From positions 1,302,001-1,366,000 of the forward strand of contig NZ_QMIK01000001.1 of NCBI RefSeq assembly GCF_003316845.1: a DNA stretch of 64,000 nt, given 5' to 3'. How positions within the stretch are numbered: position 1 is the stretch's first letter; every line of letters begins with the position of its first letter. The position numbers and the translations under genes are program-made. The notes beneath the pieces were generated by a model that ran no database searches, had not been told where the DNA came from, and saw nothing but the letters and a program-made list of their open reading frames with translations. Source of the stretch: Cognataquiflexum aquatile. Lineage in GTDB: Bacteria > Bacteroidota > Bacteroidia > Cytophagales > Cyclobacteriaceae. Shown here piece by piece: positions 47,307-54,893 of the stretch.

Positions 47307-49856
47307 ATGAAAAATAACAGAAGAGAATTTCTTAAACAGGCAGCAATTTTTTCAGGAAGTATGGCACTTTGGGGAGGAATCCCACAGGCTATCCAAAAAG
47401 CCATGGCCATCAGTCCGGAAGCCGGCACGACATTTCTTGATGCGGAGCATATTGTATTCCTGATGCAGGAAAACAGGTCTTTTGACCATGCATTGGGTTC
47501 TCTTCAGGGAGTCCGGGGATTCAATGACCCAAGGGCTATCAAGCTTTCCAATGATTTGCCCGTTTGGCTACAGCCTGACAAAGACGGCAAAATCTACAAA
47601 CCATTTCACCTAGATATCCTAAATACAAAATCTACTTGGATGGGTGGAGTTCCCCACTCTTGGGAAGATCAGGTTGATGCACGGAATGAAGGAAAATATG
47701 ATGGATGGGTAGAATCCAAAAGACCCGGGAACAAAGAATTCAGCCATATACCCTTGAGCATGGGATATTACAAAAGAGAGGACATCCCTTTTTATTATGC
47801 ATTGGCTGATGCATTTACGGTCTGCGACCAGCATTTTTGTTCGGCACTGACCGGCACCACGACCAACAGAATGTATTTTTGGACAGGAAAAAGCAGGGAT
47901 CCCAAAGACGGGTTTTCGGTTGTACGTAACTCCGAAGCCACTTATTCCAAAGAAGTGGATTGGAAAACTTATCCTGAAAGACTGGAAGAAAACGGAGTTT
48001 CATGGAGGGTTTACCAAAATGAAATCAGCTTATCTTCAGGTTTAGAGGACGAAGACGAATCACTTTTAGCAAACTTCACAGACAATAACCTGGAGTGGTT
48101 CAAGCAATACCACGTGCGCTTTGCCAAAAGCCACTACCCATTTTTACAGAAAGGAGAAAAAGATCTGCTGAAATCCATCGCTGATTTGGAAAATTCGATG
48201 AAATCCAATCCAGTCGATGGCATGGAAATAGCATTGGAAGAAAACAAAACCAAATTGGCCTATATCCAAGCGACCTTGGTCAAGTATCATCCGGACAACT
48301 TTGACAACCTTTCCGAAACAGAGAAAAACCTCCACAATAAAGCATTTACAATCAATTCTGAAGATCCTGATTTTCACCAGACAGAATGGATGGAATATGA
48401 AAAAGACGGGGAAACCTTCAAAACAAGAATCCCTAAGGGCGACATCCTCCACGAATTCCGCAAAGATGTCAAAGAAGGAAAACTTCCGACCGTATCTTGG
48501 CTAGTCGCTCCGCAAAAATTCTCCGACCATCCATCTGCCCCTTGGTACGGCGCATGGTATGTCTCCGAGGCAATGAACATCCTGACCGAAAATCCTGAAG
48601 TCTGGAAGAAGACAATTTTTATCCTCAATTACGACGAGAACGACGGATATTTTGACCATATCCCTCCTTTTGTCGCCCCGCATCCTTCAGATCCAAATTC
48701 CGGAAAAGTAACCGGAGGCATTCAGACCAAAGATGAATTTGTAACCTTGGAAGAGGAACTTTCCAAACCCGGAATGAAGCCTGAAAATGCCCGCCAAAGT
48801 CCCATTGGTTTGGGTTATAGGGTCCCGCTGATCATCGCCTCCCCTTGGACGCGCGGCGGTTGGGTCAACTCAGAAGTCTGTGACTTGACTTCTCCCCTGA
48901 TGTTTTTGGAGAAATTTCTCAAACACAAAACCGGAAAAGACATCACAGAAGACAATATCAGCAGTTGGCGAAGGACCGTTTGTGGTGACCTGACATCCGC
49001 TTTCAGACCTTATGATGGCGAGAAAATAGATTTTCCAAAACCCGTAGTACAGCAAGAATTTATGAAAATGATCCACCAAGCGAGTTTCAAAAACCTGCCT
49101 GACAACTTCGGCCCTTTGAAATCAGAAGAAATCCAAGCAGTCAAAAAAACCGGGAGAAAATCCAAAGTCCTGCCCAAACAAGAAGCCGGCACAAGGAATT
49201 CCAATGCGCTTCCTTACGAATTATACCTAGATGGAGCAATGGATTACTTTCAGCAGTCATTCCGGATAGTTTTTCAAAATTCGGATAAGGTGTTTGGGAA
49301 AAAGACAGCAGGTGTTCCTTTTCAGGTTTATGCTCCTACCAAATATTTAGAAAATGGAAAATGGATGCCGATGAAAGTCTGGTCTTTTGCTTTGGAACCT
49401 GGAACAGACCTTGATTACCAATGGCCATTGGTCAATTTTGAAAACGGACATTACCACTTGGATGCTTATGGCCCTAATGGATTCTACAGAAGTTTCAAAG
49501 GAATTAGAAACGAACCTTTGGTAGAAGTCAGTGCAACTTACGACCTCAAAGATCCAAAAAATCCCAAGTTGATTCTCACTATCAATAACCACGACAAAGT
49601 CAAAAATTTGGACTTGATCTTGGAAGATCAAGCCTATGGAAAAGCCCAGACGGAAATATCGTTGAATCCAAACTCAGAGAAAACGATCACATTGGAAACC
49701 GAGAAAAGTTTTGGTTGGTACGATTATGCTTTGAGAATCAAAGGAAACGAACTATTTGAAAGAAGACTTGCAGGAAGAATAGAAACAGGATTACCTTCTA
49801 AAACCGACCCACAGATAGGGAATTTGTCAATAGAGAGTGACACATTCTCTGTTTAG
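47307..49856 (+). CDS. Phosphocholine-specific type phospholipase C
   Basis: Exported lipid hydrolase of 849 aa. The N-terminus NNRREFLKQAAIFSGSMALW is a twin-arginine signal. The catalytic phosphoesterase domain (about 40-560) has the nucleophile region VFLMQENRSFDHALGSLQGV, the metal-site DQHFCSALTGTTTNRMYFW and a later ILNYDENDGYFDHIPPF. Two C-terminal immunoglobulin-like repeats (about 640-740 and 745-840) are the DUF756-type domains. Known relatives release phosphocholine from phosphatidylcholine or sphingomyelin. Clean matches to these motifs make the family secure. Head-group choice (choline, ethanolamine or a phosphonate) is not deducible. It follows SusCD and precedes aminophosphonate genes. 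Confidence 0.93.
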   Translation: MKNNRREFLKQAAIFSGSMALWGGIPQAIQKAMAISPEAGTTFLDAEHIVFLMQENRSFDHALGSLQGVRGFNDPRAIKLSNDLPVWLQPDKDGKIYKPFHLDILNTKSTWMGGVPHSWEDQVDARNEGKYDGWVESKRPGNKEFSHIPLSMGYYKREDIPFYYALADAFTVCDQHFCSALTGTTTNRMYFWTGKSRDPKDGFSVVRNSEATYSKEVDWKTYPERLEENGVSWRVYQNEISLSSGLEDEDESLLANFTDNNLEWFKQYHVRFAKSHYPFLQKGEKDLLKSIADLENSMKSNPVDGMEIALEENKTKLAYIQATLVKYHPDNFDNLSETEKNLHNKAFTINSEDPDFHQTEWMEYEKDGETFKTRIPKGDILHEFRKDVKEGKLPTVSWLVAPQKFSDHPSAPWYGAWYVSEAMNILTENPEVWKKTIFILNYDENDGYFDHIPPFVAPHPSDPNSGKVTGGIQTKDEFVTLEEELSKPGMKPENARQSPIGLGYRVPLIIASPWTRGGWVNSEVCDLTSPLMFLEKFLKHKTGKDITEDNISSWRRTVCGDLTSAFRPYDGEKIDFPKPVVQQEFMKMIHQASFKNLPDNFGPLKSEEIQAVKKTGRKSKVLPKQEAGTRNSNALPYELYLDGAMDYFQQSFRIVFQNSDKVFGKKTAGVPFQVYAPTKYLENGKWMPMKVWSFALEPGTDLDYQWPLVNFENGHYHLDAYGPNGFYRSFKGIRNEPLVEVSATYDLKDPKNPKLILTINNHDKVKNLDLILEDQAYGKAQTEISLNPNSEKTITLETEKSFGWYDYALRIKGNELFERRLAGRIETGLPSKTDPQIGNLSIESDTFSV

Positions 49857-49883
49857 GTGAGTGCATTGAGAGATGATTTTATG

Positions 49884-49912
49884 AAAAAGCCGGTATCGAA
49901 TCCGGCTTTTTT
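49884..49912. terminator. Bidirectional terminator after phospholipase C gene
   Basis: AAAAAGCCGG and CCGGCTTTTT (49884-49893 and 49902-49911) form a 10-bp stem with an 8-base loop. It ends the phospholipase transcript on + and the PhnZ-like gene on -. Confidence 0.88.
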
Positions 49913-49928
49913 ATTTTCGAATCATATT

Positions 49929-50498
49929 TCATTCAATAACCGACAGCGCCATTTCTTTCAAATATCCCAAATCTGGAACAGGAATTTGTTCCTCTTTGGC
50001 CAATTCATCCCATGTTCTCATTTTGAGGGAAAGGTCAAATAAGGGATCTTTTTCAAAAGCCTCAGCTTCTTCCGAAGACATGACGCCACCTTGGTAACCC
50101 AAAGTCATCAGACTCGCCTCGGACAGCTTTTGAAGATATTCAGTGTATTTGAAAGTCAGGTAGCGCTTTGCCTGCACATGGTTTTCGACAAGTTTGGCTA
50201 CTTTGTCAGGGAAACCTAATTCTCTCAAAAAATCCGCTCCGATTTGCTCGTGGCGCTTTACTCCAAACCCCCCCATATTTTCAAGCTGTCGGTCCATGGC
50301 AAACAAATGACCCAAATCATGGAAAAAAGCTGCCAAAATCACTTCGTCGTCATATCCTTCTTTTTGGGCAAGTTGGGCGGATTGGCACATATGTTCAATC
50401 TGGGAAACGGGTTCACCTATATAATCTGCATGACCAAATTTTTCATACAAGTCAAAAACCAAATTGACTCTTTCTTCCTTGGAAAGGGTATCCTTCAT
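49929..50498 (-). CDS. PhnZ-like HD-domain phosphonate oxygenase
   Basis: Mixed-valence di-iron oxygenase of 189 aa that is expected to cut the C-P bond of a 1-hydroxylated aminophosphonate. In characterised PhnZ the key residues are Tyr24, Glu27, His34, His58, Asp59, His80, His104 and Asp161. Here Tyr26, Glu29, His36, His60, Asp61, His83, His107 and Asp164 occur at the same spacing with small shifts (HADYIGEPVSQIEH, AAFFHDLGHLF, VKRHEQIG, VENHVQAKRY, RTWDE). The product would be glycine plus phosphate from 1-hydroxy-2-aminoethylphosphonate. TmpB-like action on the trimethylated substrate is possible. No PhnY-type hydroxylase lies nearby. Divergent from the phnX-like operon. Confidence 0.88.
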   Translation of the reverse strand: MKDTLSKEERVNLVFDLYEKFGHADYIGEPVSQIEHMCQSAQLAQKEGYDDEVILAAFFHDLGHLFAMDRQLENMGGFGVKRHEQIGADFLRELGFPDKVAKLVENHVQAKRYLTFKYTEYLQKLSEASLMTLGYQGGVMSSEEAEAFEKDPLFDLSLKMRTWDELAKEEQIPVPDLGYLKEMALSVIE

Positions 50499-50801
50499 TT
50501 TGTTTAATGTTTATAAATACTAAATTAATTCATCCTTTTGGATTCCATACAAAATTCGAATTAAGAAAAGATTATGTTAAAAAATAAATGATAATCCGCT
50601 ATTAGGCTAATATATTCCAAAAGGGCAAAGAGGTGCAAATAATCGACCACAGTCGATAGAGGACAGTCCAAGGCTGCTACAAAAAGACTTCAGCCCAAGT
50701 TTTATTTGGAGAGTGGCATGAAAGCGAAAAAACAAAATTAAATGATTGATTAAGGCTAAATCACCAACAGGAATTTGAATGATAACACAATAGTAATTGC
50801 A

Positions 50802-50818
50802 TTATATTTGAAATATAA
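50802..50818. promoter_or_regulatory. Palindrome, candidate operator for the XRE-cupin regulator
   Basis: TTATATTT-G-AAATATAA is a perfect palindrome with 8-base arms that covers the -33 element of the proposed promoter. A second, weaker one (TAAAC-TTAT-GTTTA, 50840-50853) sits at the expected transcription start. AT-richness makes chance palindromes likelier. Confidence 0.35.
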
Positions 50819-50838
50819 AATCGTAAAGTTTATTTTTG
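50807..50838 (+). promoter_or_regulatory. Candidate promoter of the phnX-like operon
   Basis: TTTG at 50807-50810, a 20-base spacer and TATTTTTG at 50831-50838 match the Bacteroidota -33/-7 pattern TTTG-N~20-TAnnTTTG. The start codon is 89 bases downstream. Confidence 0.5.
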
Positions 50839-50926
50839 CTAAACTTATGTTTAAAAATCTAAGCCATAAAAAGTCAACAAATCCTTCTTTTTCATTACCC
50901 AAGAAAAGAATCTAAAAATACAGCAA

Positions 50927-51622
50927 ATGAAAAAAGCCATCAAACTCGCAGTTTTTGACATTGCCGGAACCACGATCAAGGACAATAGCAATGTTGCCGG
51001 ATCTTTCCAGCATGCTTTTCTGAATCATGGATTTGAAAATGTCACTCTTGCGGAAGCGAATGAAAAAATGGGCTATCCAAAACCATTGGCAATACAGGCA
51101 ATTCTTTCCAATCATGTAAGCGATAAAGCCACCATTACTGCGGACCTCATCGATGATATCCACGAAGATTTCGTCCAAAATATGATAGCCTATTATCTCA
51201 CCGCTCCCGGAATTGCACCGATGGATGATGCGGAGGCTGTTTTCGAATCACTTCAGGACTTGGGGATAAAAATCGGATTGGATACAGGTTTTAGCAGGGA
51301 CATTACCGATGTGATTTTGGAAAGGGTCGGTTGGAAAAACTCCCCGTTGATTGACGTTACCGTTTGTAGCGATGAGGTGGAAAAAGGCAGACCATACCCC
51401 GACATGATCCGAGTGATGATGAATAGATTCGGGATTACTGACCCCAAAGAAGTCATCAAAATCGGCGATACCGAAGTTGATGTCAATGAGGGACACAACG
51501 CAGGTTGCCTGATGAGTATTGCTGTCACAACAGGCGCTTTTTCTGAAGAAGAACTTTTGAAGCATCACCCTTCCCACATCGTGAATTCATTGACAGAAAT
51601 CCTGGACTTTATCGATCAATAA
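50927..51622 (+). CDS. PhnX-like (phosphonatase-like) HAD hydrolase
   Basis: HAD-superfamily phosphonate hydrolase of 231 aa. It has the phosphonatase form of motif I, DIAGTT with nucleophile Asp11 and Ala13, instead of DxDx. Lys52 in MGYPKPLAI aligns with the Schiff-base Lys53 of phosphonoacetaldehyde hydrolase (MGLLK), and GRPYPDM and KIGDTEVDVNEGHNAG match motifs III and IV. The PhnX His56 position is Ala here, and the protein is shorter than PhnX (about 265 aa). It fits the group described as phosphonatase-like proteins linked to an FAD oxidoreductase, and that partner lies two genes downstream. Expected products are phosphate and an aldehyde. Confidence 0.85.
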   Translation: MKKAIKLAVFDIAGTTIKDNSNVAGSFQHAFLNHGFENVTLAEANEKMGYPKPLAIQAILSNHVSDKATITADLIDDIHEDFVQNMIAYYLTAPGIAPMDDAEAVFESLQDLGIKIGLDTGFSRDITDVILERVGWKNSPLIDVTVCSDEVEKGRPYPDMIRVMMNRFGITDPKEVIKIGDTEVDVNEGHNAGCLMSIAVTTGAFSEEELLKHHPSHIVNSLTEILDFIDQ

Positions 51623-51687
51623 TCTAGACAAAAACCCTCCAAGAGTTCCGTACCCTTGGAGAGTTCACTAAAACCAATTTTTCTCCC

Positions 51688-53010
51688 ATGCTGCAGTTCC
51701 CTTTTGTCTCCAAAAAACTTGCCCAAAGCAGCAACTTCAGCATGAGTTTGTTTGCGGCAGTAATGGCCTTTTTGACTTACAGCAGCATGTATGCTTTCCG
51801 AAAGCCATTTGCTTCAGCGACTTTTGAGGGGGAGTTATTTATGGGAATGGACCTGAAAGTCTGGTTGATATTGGCGCAGACTTTCGGCTACATGGCGAGT
51901 AAATTCTATGGCATAAAGATGATCTCAGAACTCAAACCTGAAAGAAGGGCGGTTTTGATTTTAACTTTGATCGGCATTTCATGGATGGGATTGTTAGGTT
52001 TTGCGGTACTACCTGAACCATTCAATATCCTTTGTTTTTTGGTCAATGGGTTTCCTTTGGGATTGATTTGGGGATTGGTTTTCAATTACCTGGAAGGGAG
52101 AAAATTCACTGAAATGATGGGCAGTATTCTGGCTGTCAGTTTTGTATTCTCCTCAGGTTTGGTCAAAACAATAGGCAAGTACCTCATGGACGAATGGCAT
52201 GTTTCCGAACTTTGGATGCCATTTTGGACGGGAGGAATTTTCATGCCTTTGCTTGTGATTTCTGTTATTTTGCTCAATCAGACTCCTCCACCCAATCATG
52301 AAGACGTGGCTTTGCGCTCTGTCCGCACGCCTATGTCCAAAAAAGAAAGAGTTGATTTCTTCAATGCGTTCAAGCCGGGAATCATCATTCTTGTTTTGGT
52401 CTATGTGGTGCTTACCGCGCTCCGTGATATCAGAGACAATTTTGCAGTGGAAATATGGGAGACAATGGGAATCAATGTCAATCATGTGCTACTTACACAA
52501 ACAGAAATTCCTATTACCCTAATTCTTTTGGTCATGATGGCGCTTTTGGTTTTGGTCAAAAACAACCAAAAGGCGCTGTTTCTGTATCATTGGATCATCA
52601 TTTCCGGACTTGTTTTGGCCGTCGGTGCTACTATTCTGTTACAGATGGGCGTCATTCCACCCTTTCTTTGGGTTGTCTTGACCGGCACAGGGATTTATAT
52701 GGGATATATTCCATTCAACTGTCTGTTGTTTGACAGGCTGATTGCCTCATTCAAGTCTGCAGGAAATGTGGGATTCCTGATGTACCTCGCAGACAGCTTC
52801 GGATATTTGGGTTCGGTAGGGATAGTCACCATCAAGCAATTTGGTATTTTGCAGGACATGAGTTGGCACCTTTTCTACACCCAAGGCATCTTGGTAATGC
52901 TGAGTATCGGGACAGGAATGATGCTTTTTACATTATGGTATTTTAAAAGAAAAACAAAAACCTACAAGTCGGGAATCGTTGAAAACATTTCTCTGGCTTC
53001 AAAAATATAA
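51688..53010 (+). CDS. MFS-like multipass membrane protein (DUF5690 type), candidate aminophosphonate carrier
   Basis: A 440-aa polytopic membrane protein with about 12 hydrophobic segments in two sets of six and a charged central loop (PTPMSKKERVDFFNAF region, about 220-235), the major facilitator layout. Signatures such as YSSMYAFRKPFA and GFPLGLIWGLVFNYLEGRKF are those I associate with the DUF5690 family. That name is from memory. No function is known to me. It lies 65 bases after the PhnX-like gene and 3 bases before the FAD oxidoreductase, so it is almost certainly co-transcribed. By position it is the likely importer, since no ABC phosphonate transporter is present. Confidence 0.8.
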   Translation: MLQFPFVSKKLAQSSNFSMSLFAAVMAFLTYSSMYAFRKPFASATFEGELFMGMDLKVWLILAQTFGYMASKFYGIKMISELKPERRAVLILTLIGISWMGLLGFAVLPEPFNILCFLVNGFPLGLIWGLVFNYLEGRKFTEMMGSILAVSFVFSSGLVKTIGKYLMDEWHVSELWMPFWTGGIFMPLLVISVILLNQTPPPNHEDVALRSVRTPMSKKERVDFFNAFKPGIIILVLVYVVLTALRDIRDNFAVEIWETMGINVNHVLLTQTEIPITLILLVMMALLVLVKNNQKALFLYHWIIISGLVLAVGATILLQMGVIPPFLWVVLTGTGIYMGYIPFNCLLFDRLIASFKSAGNVGFLMYLADSFGYLGSVGIVTIKQFGILQDMSWHLFYTQGILVMLSIGTGMMLFTLWYFKRKTKTYKSGIVENISLASKI

Positions 53011-53013
53011 ACC

Positions 53014-54138
53014 ATGCAACCATCAGCAATCGTCATTGGCTCAGGAATCGTCGGATTGGCAGTCACAAGAGCACTTACAAACAAAGGTTGGAAAGTCAAC
53101 GTCATCGAAAGAAATCCCAAACCGGTTGGTGCATCCATCCGGAATTTTGGAATGGTATGGCCGGTCGGACAGGCACAGGGTGCGACTTTTAACAGGGCAA
53201 TGCGGTCAAGGGCAATTTGGTTGGAAATGAGCAAAAAGGCAAAATTCTGGGCAGAAGAAACCGGATCATTACACCTAGCATATACTGACTTGGAAAATCA
53301 GGTGGTCGAAGAATATGTGGCTGCGATGCAGGGCATCAAATCAGCCTTTCATTTAAATCCCGCACAGACCGCAGAGAAAAGTCAGGCGGCAATCGTAAAT
53401 GGGCTCAAAGGTGCACTTTGGACAGAAGAGGAAGTGATCGTAGATCCCCGGGAAGCTATCTGGCAAACTGCTGCTTACTTGGAATCTTTAGAAAATGTAA
53501 CCTTCGAATGGAATAAGGCAGTCACTGAAATCAACGGAAACAAAGTCAGGTCAGGAAACCAAACCTGGGAAGCTGATCAGATTTTTGTCTGCAGCGGAGC
53601 AGATTTTGAAACGTTATATCCTGAAATTTTTGATGCCACTCCCATCACCAAATGTAAACTTCAGATGATGCGCCTTGCAAAGCAACCCGAAAATTGGCGT
53701 ATCGGACCGCCGCTTTGTGCTGGCCTGAGCTTTATCCATTACAAGGGCTTTCATGTAGCTCCTTCATTGGCCAAGCTCAAGGAGGTTTATGAGGAACAAT
53801 ATCCTGATTTATTGGATCTGGGTATCCATGTGATGGTTTCCCAAAATGGAAATGGCCAACTGACCATCGGTGATAGCCACGAGTATGGCAGGCATTTGGA
53901 TCCGTTTGACAGGGAGGATATCAACAAAAAAATCACTGATTTTTTGAAGACTTTTGCGGCATTCAGGGACTGGACTTTGGAATCTTCCTGGCATGGGATT
54001 TATCCCAAAATGACCAATGGAGCAACTGAATTTATCCATCAAGTCAGTCCTCAAGTCTGGATAGTCAATGGAATGGGAGGAGCCGGAATGACGCTTTCAT
54101 TTGGCCTTGGCGAAGAGGTGGTGGATAAAATCAGCTAA
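53014..54138 (+). CDS. FAD-dependent aminophosphonate oxidase-like oxidoreductase
   Basis: DAO/glycine-oxidase-type flavoprotein of 374 aa. The FAD-binding motif is IVIGSGIVGLAVTRALTNKG and the family tail is WIVNGMGGAGMTLSFGLGEE. GASIRNFGMVWPVGQAQG is characteristic of the subgroup found beside PhnX-like hydrolases (known as TIGR03364/HpnW), proposed to deaminate an aminophosphonate to a phosphonoaldehyde. More recent work on such oxidases points to 2-aminoethylphosphonate derivatives, N-methyl forms included; I recall this only in outline. It starts 3 bases after the carrier gene and completes the step that would feed the PhnX-like hydrolase. Confidence 0.88.
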   Translation: MQPSAIVIGSGIVGLAVTRALTNKGWKVNVIERNPKPVGASIRNFGMVWPVGQAQGATFNRAMRSRAIWLEMSKKAKFWAEETGSLHLAYTDLENQVVEEYVAAMQGIKSAFHLNPAQTAEKSQAAIVNGLKGALWTEEEVIVDPREAIWQTAAYLESLENVTFEWNKAVTEINGNKVRSGNQTWEADQIFVCSGADFETLYPEIFDATPITKCKLQMMRLAKQPENWRIGPPLCAGLSFIHYKGFHVAPSLAKLKEVYEEQYPDLLDLGIHVMVSQNGNGQLTIGDSHEYGRHLDPFDREDINKKITDFLKTFAAFRDWTLESSWHGIYPKMTNGATEFIHQVSPQVWIVNGMGGAGMTLSFGLGEEVVDKIS

Positions 54139-54176
54139 GGACTAGGGTATATTTAGATATCCTGCTATTTTTCATC

Positions 54177-54755
54177 ATGGAAAACGAAATCTTGGTTCAG
54201 ATCAGCCAAAAAATCAAAAGCATCAGAAAAGACAAAAACCTTACCATACAGGAAATCGCCGAAAGGGCGGGCGTCACGAAGGGTTTGATCTCACAGATTG
54301 AAAACTCGAGGACGCTCCCTTCGCTGCTTGTGCTGATGCAGATTATCAAAGCGCTTGAGGTGGACCTGAATTTCTTTTTCAATGACCTCAGCCTCGACGG
54401 CAGGGAAGCTCCGGTTTTGGTCCTGAGGAAAGAAGAATACAGCAAATTCGAAAAAGAACCTGCTTCAGGCTATCAGTATGAACGCATCTTCACAAGAAAA
54501 ATCAAATCAGGAGCAGTTGATTTTGTGTTGCTGGAAATCAAGCCGGGATCGGTAAGGAATTTTGTGACAACTGATGCGTTTGAATTCAAATATATCCTTC
54601 AGGGCACCGTCAAATACATTTTCCGCGATCAGACCGTCGAGCTTTTTGAAGGAGATTCCATGCTTTTTGATGGACGATTGGAGCACAATCCTGTCAATGA
54701 AGGAAAGGAAACTGTGAGGATGCTTGTGGTGTATTTCTTTGAAAATATGGATTAA
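54177..54755 (+). CDS. XRE-family regulator with C-terminal cupin domain
   Basis: Transcription regulator of 192 aa. Residues about 8-65 form a helix-turn-helix of the XRE type (IAERAGVTKGLISQIENSRT, then LPSLLVLMQIIKALEVDL). The cupin fold (about 110-190) contains EIKPGSVRNFVTTDAFEFKY and FEGDSMLFDGRLEHNPVNEG, a likely small-ligand sensor. Such proteins usually control the catabolic operon next to them. It follows the FAD oxidoreductase gene by 38 bases on the same strand. I infer that it controls the aminophosphonate genes, possibly through the palindromes in 50802-50853. Confidence 0.9.
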   Translation: MENEILVQISQKIKSIRKDKNLTIQEIAERAGVTKGLISQIENSRTLPSLLVLMQIIKALEVDLNFFFNDLSLDGREAPVLVLRKEEYSKFEKEPASGYQYERIFTRKIKSGAVDFVLLEIKPGSVRNFVTTDAFEFKYILQGTVKYIFRDQTVELFEGDSMLFDGRLEHNPVNEGKETVRMLVVYFFENMD

Positions 54756-54823
54756 GGGTGAAATCCAAATTCATTTTTATGGTTATCCCTTTCTTTGCCC
54801 GTTAACCAAAATCCCACTACTGT

Positions 54824-54853
54824 CAGGACGGAAGTCGGAAGACCGAAGTACCG
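54824..54853. repeat. GGACGGAAGTCGGAAGACCG word repeat
   Basis: A short purine-rich run of GGAAG/GACGG words between the regulator and the convergent metallophosphoesterase, like 35895-35943. No hairpin or T run, so it is not a terminator. Confidence 0.5.
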
Positions 54854-54893
54854 TGATTTCAGTTTTTCTGGCTCAATTGCAATTATAAACTTT

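Larger units (their letters stand above)
50499..50926. other. Intergenic regulatory region of the aminophosphonate cluster
   Basis: About 430 bases between the divergent PhnZ-like and PhnX-like genes. It holds a GACCACAGTCGATAGAGGAC word repeat (50643-50670), a 17-base palindrome (50802-50818) and a TTTG-N20-TATTTTTG promoter candidate (50807-50838). No gene. Confidence 0.6.

Noticed and set aside
51637-51661. CTCCAAG/CTTGGAG hairpin after the PhnX-like gene as a terminator
   Set aside because: No T run follows on the + strand, and the downstream carrier gene most likely belongs to the same transcript.
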